A DNA stretch of 10,613 nucleotides, taken from Minisyncoccota bacterium (GTDB lineage Bacteria; Patescibacteriota; Minisyncoccia; UBA6257; XYB1-36-10). Positions 5,847 to 10,613 of the stretch are shown here, one piece after another. Both the position numbers and the translations under genes were made by a program. The notes beneath the pieces were generated by a model. That model saw only the letters and a list, made by a program, of their open reading frames with translations, made no database searches and was not told the origin of the DNA. Position 1 is the stretch's first letter; each line of letters opens with the position of its first letter. Where the stretch lies: positions 1 to 10,613 of the forward strand of contig JAQVXM010000017.1 in NCBI GenBank assembly GCA_028709185.1, read 5' to 3'.

Positions 5847-6998
5847 TTATTTTGCGTATTTTGATATGTTCAACATTACACCGGCCATTGCTAAAAAAAC
5901 TACCATACTGCTGCTTCCGAAACTCACGAATGGTAATGGAATTCCTGTCGTTGGAATTAATCCTGAATTTGTCGCCACATGTGTAAAAACTTGTATTCCC
6001 ATAACTGAAGAGAATCCTACAAGAACTAACCTCGCAAATGCATCATCTATTCTATAAGCTAATATTAATCCTCTTAAAACTAAAATAAAAAAAATCAAAA
6101 TTAAAATTGTTGATCCTATAAATCCGAATTCTTCTGCTATTACGGAAAATATTGAATCCCCGATTGGTTCTGGTAAATAACTTTTTTTATTGACAGAATT
6201 TCCATAACCGACTCCAAAAATTCCGCCCGAACCTATAGTTATTAAAGTTTGGTTTAATTGATGTTGCGTTCCTGTGGTGTCGGTTACTTCTCCGGTTTTT
6301 ATAAAATCAAGAAAAGATGAAATTCTAGTCCAACGATAAGGAGTGAAGAAGGCGTAAATTGAAATCGCTAAAGTGATCGCGAAAACAAGCCAAAAAACAA
6401 AAAATTTTTTTCCGCCGGCAATATAATAAACAATCAAAGCCGAAAGCATTATTATTGCTACAATACTTGTGGCTGGTTGCAGAAATAAGAGTGTCGCTAT
6501 TATTCCCGAAATTAAAATAAAAGGCAGAAATCCCTCTTTTAAATTTTCTTTCCTTCTTTCTCCTTTTTTTCCGGAAAGCCACGAAGCTACATAAATCAAA
6601 AAAGTAAATTTTACTATTTCTGCTGGCTGTAATGACGCTGGTCCGATGTCTATCCATCTCGTCGCCCCTTTTTTTGTTTCTCCAAGAGGTGTGAATACTA
6701 AAATAAGAAGAACAATACTCAAAAGAAGAAGAAAAATTGAGAATTTTTTTAAATATCTATAATTTATAAAATAAAGAAAAATAAAAGCTGCCAAACCCAG
6801 TCCGACCCCTTTTGTTAGTTGGTTTTTCAGATAAAAATATGTATCCCCTTCTCTTATTTTTCCAAGATCGGCCGAAGCTGAAGAAAGCATCAAAAGTCCA
6901 AATCCTAAAATAAAAATAAAAGAAATAAGCATTACATAATCCGGACTCCCGGCTCTCTTCTTTATTTCTTTAAATGAAAATATTCTGCTTAAAACCAT
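5847..6998 (-). CDS. ftsW: FtsW, SEDS-family peptidoglycan glycosyltransferase
   Basis: A 383-residue polytopic membrane protein that polymerises lipid II into glycan strands at the division site together with a class B PBP. About ten membrane helices are apparent. Family motifs: KGATRWIDIG..SLQPAEIVK (110-130), YLPEPIGDSIFSVIAEEFGFIG (274-295, with Pro276-Glu277 and Asp281 at the position of the essential SEDS aspartate), and NSGLIPTTGIPLPFVSFGSSSM (344-365). I prefer FtsW over RodA because of the adjacent murG and the GSSSM ending, but the two are hard to separate by eye. The usual 'QPDxGT' motif reads QPATSI (174-179). The start ATG overlaps the stop region of the upstream amidohydrolase-like gene by 10 bp, implying coupling. 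Confidence 0.92.
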   Translation of the reverse strand: MVLSRIFSFKEIKKRAGSPDYVMLISFIFILGFGLLMLSSASADLGKIREGDTYFYLKNQLTKGVGLGLAAFIFLYFINYRYLKKFSIFLLLLSIVLLILVFTPLGETKKGATRWIDIGPASLQPAEIVKFTFLIYVASWLSGKKGERRKENLKEGFLPFILISGIIATLLFLQPATSIVAIIMLSALIVYYIAGGKKFFVFWLVFAITLAISIYAFFTPYRWTRISSFLDFIKTGEVTDTTGTQHQLNQTLITIGSGGIFGVGYGNSVNKKSYLPEPIGDSIFSVIAEEFGFIGSTILILIFFILVLRGLILAYRIDDAFARLVLVGFSSVMGIQVFTHVATNSGLIPTTGIPLPFVSFGSSSMVVFLAMAGVMLNISKYAK

Positions 6999-8452
6999 CT
7001 TATTTTTTCTTTTCTTATATTTTCGTCCTTTTTGATTTTTCCTCCTAATCTTCCGGTTATTTTTCCGTTCTCGATAGAAAGAACACCGCCGACAACCAAA
7101 TGTTTTATCTCTCCTGCTTTATTAAAAAGAACAACATCAGCTTCATTTCCTTCTTTTATTTCTCCGATATTTTTTAAACCCGACGCTTTTGCTGGAGACG
7201 ATGTTATTTTTTCTATTATTTTTTCTATTTTTTCCCCTTTTATAAAAGACTCTTTTATAAAACTAGTAAAAGTATCTCGTGTTTCTTCAATGTTAGCTAT
7301 GGCTGTTAGAAATATTGTTTTCTTTTTTATTAATTCTTTCTCTTTCTCCTCTTCTTCTTTTTTTTCGATTATTAATCCTTCAAAATTAATTTCTTTTAAA
7401 ATAGTCAGAAGTTTTATTTTTCTTTCTTTATTATTTTTTCCTAAATCCTTAAAATTTTTTCCTTCATAATGCTTTTTTTTGCAAAAATCATCAAAAATTT
7501 TTAATTTCCCTGTTTCTAAATTTATTTTTTCCAAAATATCTTCTCTTTCTGATATTTGTTTTATATCTTTTATTTTCTCTCTTTTTATTTCTTTTGGCAG
7601 TAAAAATCTTACGGGAAAAATTTCTATTCCTTTAGGATTAAAACTGGCATATATTTCTTGAAGACTCTTTCCTCTTTCTAGCCATTCTATTTCTCTTTTC
7701 CTTATTTGTCGCGCAAAAAATTTCCCCTTTTTTCCTATTCGTCTCATTTCTCTTAAAAAGAAAGAAATATTTTTTTTTATTTCTTCTTCTGTCATTCCTC
7801 CCGTATCAAAAGATGCTATTTTTTCCTCTTTAAAAATTTCTTCTAAAATCGCTCTTGTTTCGCTTATTGGATTTATCAAAGAATATGGATAGCCCATGCC
7901 AAAAGATATTCCTTTTGCTCCTTCTCTTAAACTTTTTCTTGCTAGCCCCCTCAATGCTCTTATTTCGTTTTCTGTTGCTTCCCCTTTTTCTTTTTCTCCT
8001 AAAATTACATTTCTTATATTTGCTTGTCCTATTAAGCTGTAAAAATTGACACCGAATCTTTTTCCCTTCATTTTTTCTGCAAATTCTTCAAAGGAATTCC
8101 AATCAAAATTAAGAATTTCCGGAGACCACGTTTTTCTCACATTTTCTTGTAAACCGAACATTGGCGCAAGAGAAGCTCCGGCCTGTCCCAAAACTGCCGT
8201 AGTTATCCCTTGTTCCATATAATATTTTTGCTGTCTGTCTTTGAATATGGATGAAATAAAATCAGATCTTGAATCAAGATCTATAAATCCGGGAGATAAA
8301 AATAAATCATTTGCCTCGATAATTTTTTCTGCTTTGTATTCTGGAATTTTTCCTATAGCCGCTATTTTGTCTTCTTTTATTAAAACATCGCCTCGGTAAG
8401 GTTTTTCTCCTGTTCCATTTACAATAAAAACTCCTCTAAAAAGAACGCTCAT
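6989..8452 (-). CDS. Degenerate amidohydrolase-fold protein, N-acyl-D-amino-acid deacylase-like
   Basis: A 487-residue protein with the amidohydrolase layout: an N-terminal beta-sandwich start (LFRGVFIVNGTGEKPYRGDVLI), the barrel entrance SPGFIDLDSRSD (53-64), GITTAVLGQAGAS (82-94), GAKGISFGMGYPYS (178-191), and the C-terminal SSPAKASGLKNIGEIKEGNEADVVLF (418-443) typical of D-aminoacylases. However, the metal-binding HxH is Asp60-x-Arg62, the usual ligand Cys of 'GNCG' is Ala91, the 'THxR' and 'SHxK' histidines are not found, and no 'SDG' is seen. Only two histidines (328, 451) exist in the whole protein. The frame is intact, so it looks like a maintained non-catalytic or repurposed protein, not a pseudogene. 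A Lys/Glu-rich insertion (about 285-378) replaces part of the barrel. It starts 7 nt after an extended -10 and overlaps ftsW, suggesting a role tied to division or wall synthesis (inference). Confidence 0.8.
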   Translation of the reverse strand: MSVLFRGVFIVNGTGEKPYRGDVLIKEDKIAAIGKIPEYKAEKIIEANDLFLSPGFIDLDSRSDFISSIFKDRQQKYYMEQGITTAVLGQAGASLAPMFGLQENVRKTWSPEILNFDWNSFEEFAEKMKGKRFGVNFYSLIGQANIRNVILGEKEKGEATENEIRALRGLARKSLREGAKGISFGMGYPYSLINPISETRAILEEIFKEEKIASFDTGGMTEEEIKKNISFFLREMRRIGKKGKFFARQIRKREIEWLERGKSLQEIYASFNPKGIEIFPVRFLLPKEIKREKIKDIKQISEREDILEKINLETGKLKIFDDFCKKKHYEGKNFKDLGKNNKERKIKLLTILKEINFEGLIIEKKEEEEKEKELIKKKTIFLTAIANIEETRDTFTSFIKESFIKGEKIEKIIEKITSSPAKASGLKNIGEIKEGNEADVVLFNKAGEIKHLVVGGVLSIENGKITGRLGGKIKKDENIRKEKIRWF

Positions 8453-8459
8453 TAACTAA

Positions 8460-8468
8460 ATTATAACA
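8460..8468 (-). promoter_or_regulatory. Extended -10 promoter of the amidohydrolase-like/ftsW operon (TGTTATAAT)
   Basis: The minus strand reads TGTTATAAT within the 26-bp gap after the helicase-nuclease stop. Seven nt (TTAGTTA) separate it from the ATG at 8450-8452, again predicting a leaderless message. The nonamer is identical to that of gltX. Any -35 would lie over the helicase stop codon, and no consensus is visible there. Confidence 0.58.
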
Positions 8469-8478
8469 TAAAGCTTTT

Positions 8479-10613
8479 TTATCTTATTTCTCTTAACCGG
8501 CAATATTTGCACTTCTTGTCTTGGCACCTCTCGTTCCAAAAAGAAAAATTCAATATCTCTTCCCATACCCTTTCTATCTCTTTTTTTAAATCCTCTGTTT
8601 CTTTTTCGCTTATCTCAAAATATTCTTTTCTGAATTTTCCGCCGTCTGTCGGCTCCACAAAATCAAGAATCGCCTTATCAAGAATAAATTTCTGCGGCAA
8701 GGCCTGAAGAAGAATTTTATAAAAAACAAGCTGCCTTTTATATTCTCCTCTGCTTGTTTTTGTTTTTCCTTCTATTTCATTTCGACTTTTTGGTTTTCCT
8801 GTTTTGTAATCTGTAACATCTATTTTCTGCGAAGTGGGGGTGATAAATTCGATTTTATCTATCATTCCGTTTAAAATTATTTTTCCATTAAAAAAATCTC
8901 CTTTTATTCTTACTTCATTTTTTGTATTGAAATTCCAAATATCTTTATAATTATTATAAAAAGCCGGCAGAATTTTTTTGCCTTTTTCTAAAGATAATTT
9001 AAAATCTTCTTCTCTTAGCCCTTCTTTAAAAAGCGCTCTTTCAAATTCCTTTAAAATAAACTTATCATTCGCTTTTTCCCCTTTTCTCTTCTTATTAAAA
9101 AATCCGGATAAAGACGCATGTACTGCCGTTCCAAAACTTGCCTGTCTCATTTTTATTTTCGGCAGTTTAAGTAAACTCTCATAAAAAAATTTCCACGGAC
9201 ATTCTAAATAATTATTTAAAGCTGTCACAGAAAGTCCTTTTCTTAAAAATTTTTCTTTCAAAAAAATTTTTTCTGCTTCTTCTATTTTTTCTTCCGTCTT
9301 TTTCAAAAAATAAAATTCTCTTTCTTTTTTTTCTTCTCGTTTTTCTTCCTTTAATTCTTTTTTTATTTCTTCAATAAACTGAGACGGCGCTTGCTCTTTT
9401 CCTTCTTCTGAATATTCGGCATAAGTAATGAAAACTTTTTTTCTTGCTCTTGTTATTGCCATATAAAATAATCTTCTCTCATCTTCATTTTTTTCTGCTT
9501 TTTCTGCTCGAAAAGAAAGTTCGTTCGGCAAACTGAAAGCTTCTATTATTCTTTTATTTCCAAAATGTCCGTCCGTTGCGCCGATAATGAATACAATGTC
9601 AAATTCCAATCCTTTGGCTTTATGAGCGGTCATAAGTCTTACTATTCCTTCTCTTTTTATTTCCTTTCCTTTTAATCTGATTCCCTCTTCTTTTAAAAGT
9701 TCTAAATGATTTACAAAATCAGTCAATGAATATTCTTTCCGAATCGCCGCCATTCTTTTAGCTTCTTTAAATAAAACTGAAACTTTTTCAAAAATCTCAA
9801 AATAATTGGAAAGCGATAAAACTTTTTCTGTAAATCCGGAATCTTTTATTATTTTTTCCAAAACTGTCACCGGTCCATAATTATAACTTTCCTTTTTCCA
9901 TTCCGTAAGTTTCGTAAAAAAATGATATATTTTTTCCGTTTCTTCTATTTCTGCTTCCGCCATTTTATTCCGATTGGAAATTATTTTTATAATCGCTGTT
10001 CTGTTTTTTTCTCTGGCTTCTAAAAGTTTAAAAATATCTAGCTGTTTTATTTTTAAAAAGTCCAAATGTAAAGCTTGAATAATTTTTTCATCATTTCCAA
10101 TTTCTTCCACTGCTTTTAAAAGTGTTATTATTTTTTGAATTTCTTTATTTTGAAAAATGTCCGTATCTGATTCTATGGAAAAAATTATTCCTTTTCTTTC
10201 TAAGGTGTCTGCTATAACTTCCGCGTCTTTATTTTCTCTAAAAATAACCCCGATTTCTTCCGGTAAAATTCCTTTTTTTATTTCTTCTTTTATTTTTTCC
10301 GCAATGAATTCCACTTCTTCTTCCTTATTCAAAAACACGCGCACTTTTATTTTCTCGCCTTTTTCTTTTGTTTCCGCCTTTAATTTTGCCGGTATTTTTT
10401 CTTTATTGTTCTCTATCAAACTGTCAGCCGCATCAAGTATTTTTTGAGTGGAGCGATAATTGCTTTTTAAATTGATTAATTTTGCCTTTTTATATTTTTC
10501 TTTAAAAAAAAGAAAATTTTCCAGTGATGCTCCTTGAAACCGAAAAATAGCTTGCTTTTCATCTCCTACTACAAAAATATTAGGATTTTCATGAAAATTT
10601 CCAAGAAGTTCTA
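8479..10613 (-). CDS. UvrD/Rep-family helicase fused to an Fe-S RecB-type nuclease (AddA/AdnB-like), N-terminus outside window
   Basis: About 710 residues are visible; the frame is open to the right edge, so Walker A, motif Ia and the DExx box are outside. In visible numbering: VVGDEKQAIFRFQGA (14-28, motif III), NYRSTQKIL (51-59, motif IV), LMTAHKAKGLEFD (326-338, motif V) and ERRLFYMAITRARKKV (378-393, motif VI with its Arg). After a Lys/Glu linker (about 410-450) comes the nuclease: LNNYLECPWKFFY with Cys471, FGTAVH (493-498), GMIDKIE with Asp585, DYKTGK with Asp601 and Lys603, and QLVFY (627-631). Cys471 and the C-terminal Cys696/701/704 (C-x4-C-x2-C) form the four-cysteine pattern of the 4Fe-4S staple of AddB/AdnB nucleases. 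This is the layout of a DNA end-resection motor-nuclease in double-strand break repair. A TTG within the frame at 10417-10419 is not a real start, since motifs III-IV lie upstream of it. Confidence 0.92.
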   Translation of the reverse strand, partial: ELLGNFHENPNIFVVGDEKQAIFRFQGASLENFLFFKEKYKKAKLINLKSNYRSTQKILDAADSLIENNKEKIPAKLKAETKEKGEKIKVRVFLNKEEEVEFIAEKIKEEIKKGILPEEIGVIFRENKDAEVIADTLERKGIIFSIESDTDIFQNKEIQKIITLLKAVEEIGNDEKIIQALHLDFLKIKQLDIFKLLEAREKNRTAIIKIISNRNKMAEAEIEETEKIYHFFTKLTEWKKESYNYGPVTVLEKIIKDSGFTEKVLSLSNYFEIFEKVSVLFKEAKRMAAIRKEYSLTDFVNHLELLKEEGIRLKGKEIKREGIVRLMTAHKAKGLEFDIVFIIGATDGHFGNKRIIEAFSLPNELSFRAEKAEKNEDERRLFYMAITRARKKVFITYAEYSEEGKEQAPSQFIEEIKKELKEEKREEKKEREFYFLKKTEEKIEEAEKIFLKEKFLRKGLSVTALNNYLECPWKFFYESLLKLPKIKMRQASFGTAVHASLSGFFNKKRKGEKANDKFILKEFERALFKEGLREEDFKLSLEKGKKILPAFYNNYKDIWNFNTKNEVRIKGDFFNGKIILNGMIDKIEFITPTSQKIDVTDYKTGKPKSRNEIEGKTKTSRGEYKRQLVFYKILLQALPQKFILDKAILDFVEPTDGGKFRKEYFEISEKETEDLKKEIERVWEEILNFSFWNERCQDKKCKYCRLREIR

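Noticed and set aside
6325..6657. A 110-codon minus-strand frame inside ftsW, and a 70-codon basic frame (4194-4406) inside gltX.
   Set aside because: Both are out-of-frame readings inside genes with clear family motifs in the other frame. Their composition (Arg/Lys/Asn runs, no domain) looks non-coding.
6989..8452. Calling the amidohydrolase-like gene a pseudogene.
   Set aside because: The frame is uninterrupted over 487 codons, has a promoter-like box and overlaps ftsW. Structural motifs are kept, so loss of ligands looks selective, not general decay.
1..10613. Possible alternative genetic code: none of the genes with a visible stop ends in TGA (all TAA or TAG), as might be seen where UGA means Gly.
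   Set aside because: All proteins read full length with the standard bacterial code and contain no in-frame TGA, while Gly is encoded by GGN. Rarity of TGA stops is expected at this AT content.

Overview
The window is strongly AT-rich. Nearly all of it is one co-directional block on the minus strand, so genes run from high to low coordinates; only a fragment at the left edge is on the plus strand. Genes are tightly packed (overlaps of 10-11 bp, gaps mostly under 50 bp), coding strands are purine-rich, proteins are Lys/Glu/Ile-rich, Shine-Dalgarno sequences are almost absent, and several predicted promoters sit directly on start codons. With the gene content (single-chain UvrD-nuclease, compact FtsW/MurG, M23 hydrolase, small membrane proteins), this best suits a Candidate Phyla Radiation (Patescibacteria, Parcubacteria-like) genome. 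That assignment is inference from style and content; there is no marker RNA here.

Layout in transcription order: (1) 10613-8479, a UvrD-family helicase fused to an Fe-S RecB-type nuclease, cut at its N-terminus by the window edge. (2) 8452-5847, a degenerate D-aminoacylase-like amidohydrolase overlapping ftsW (SEDS glycosyltransferase). (3) 5799-4663, murG. (4) 4606-1822, gltX overlapping an M23 murein hydrolase, followed by a 43-residue hydrophobic protein. (5) 1810-943, a leader with a stem-loop, a DedA/VTT membrane protein and a four-cysteine membrane-anchored protein. (6) 896-123, an MGME1-like PD-(D/E)XK exonuclease, convergent with the C-terminal end of a small membrane protein at 3-98 on the plus strand.

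FtsW polymerises lipid II, MurG makes lipid II, and the M23 protein cuts or remodels the wall, so the centre of the window is a peptidoglycan neighbourhood with gltX embedded in it. DedA-family proteins are linked to lipid-carrier and membrane homeostasis, which fits the same theme. The flanking nucleases belong to DNA repair and processing.

The two most notable observations are: (a) an extended -10 motif (TGnTATAAT) placed 6-7 nt before the start codons of gltX, murG and the amidohydrolase gene, predicting leaderless mRNAs; (b) an amidohydrolase-fold protein, coupled to ftsW, that appears to have lost its metal ligands and contains only two histidines in total. No CRISPR array, transposon, tRNA or rRNA was seen.
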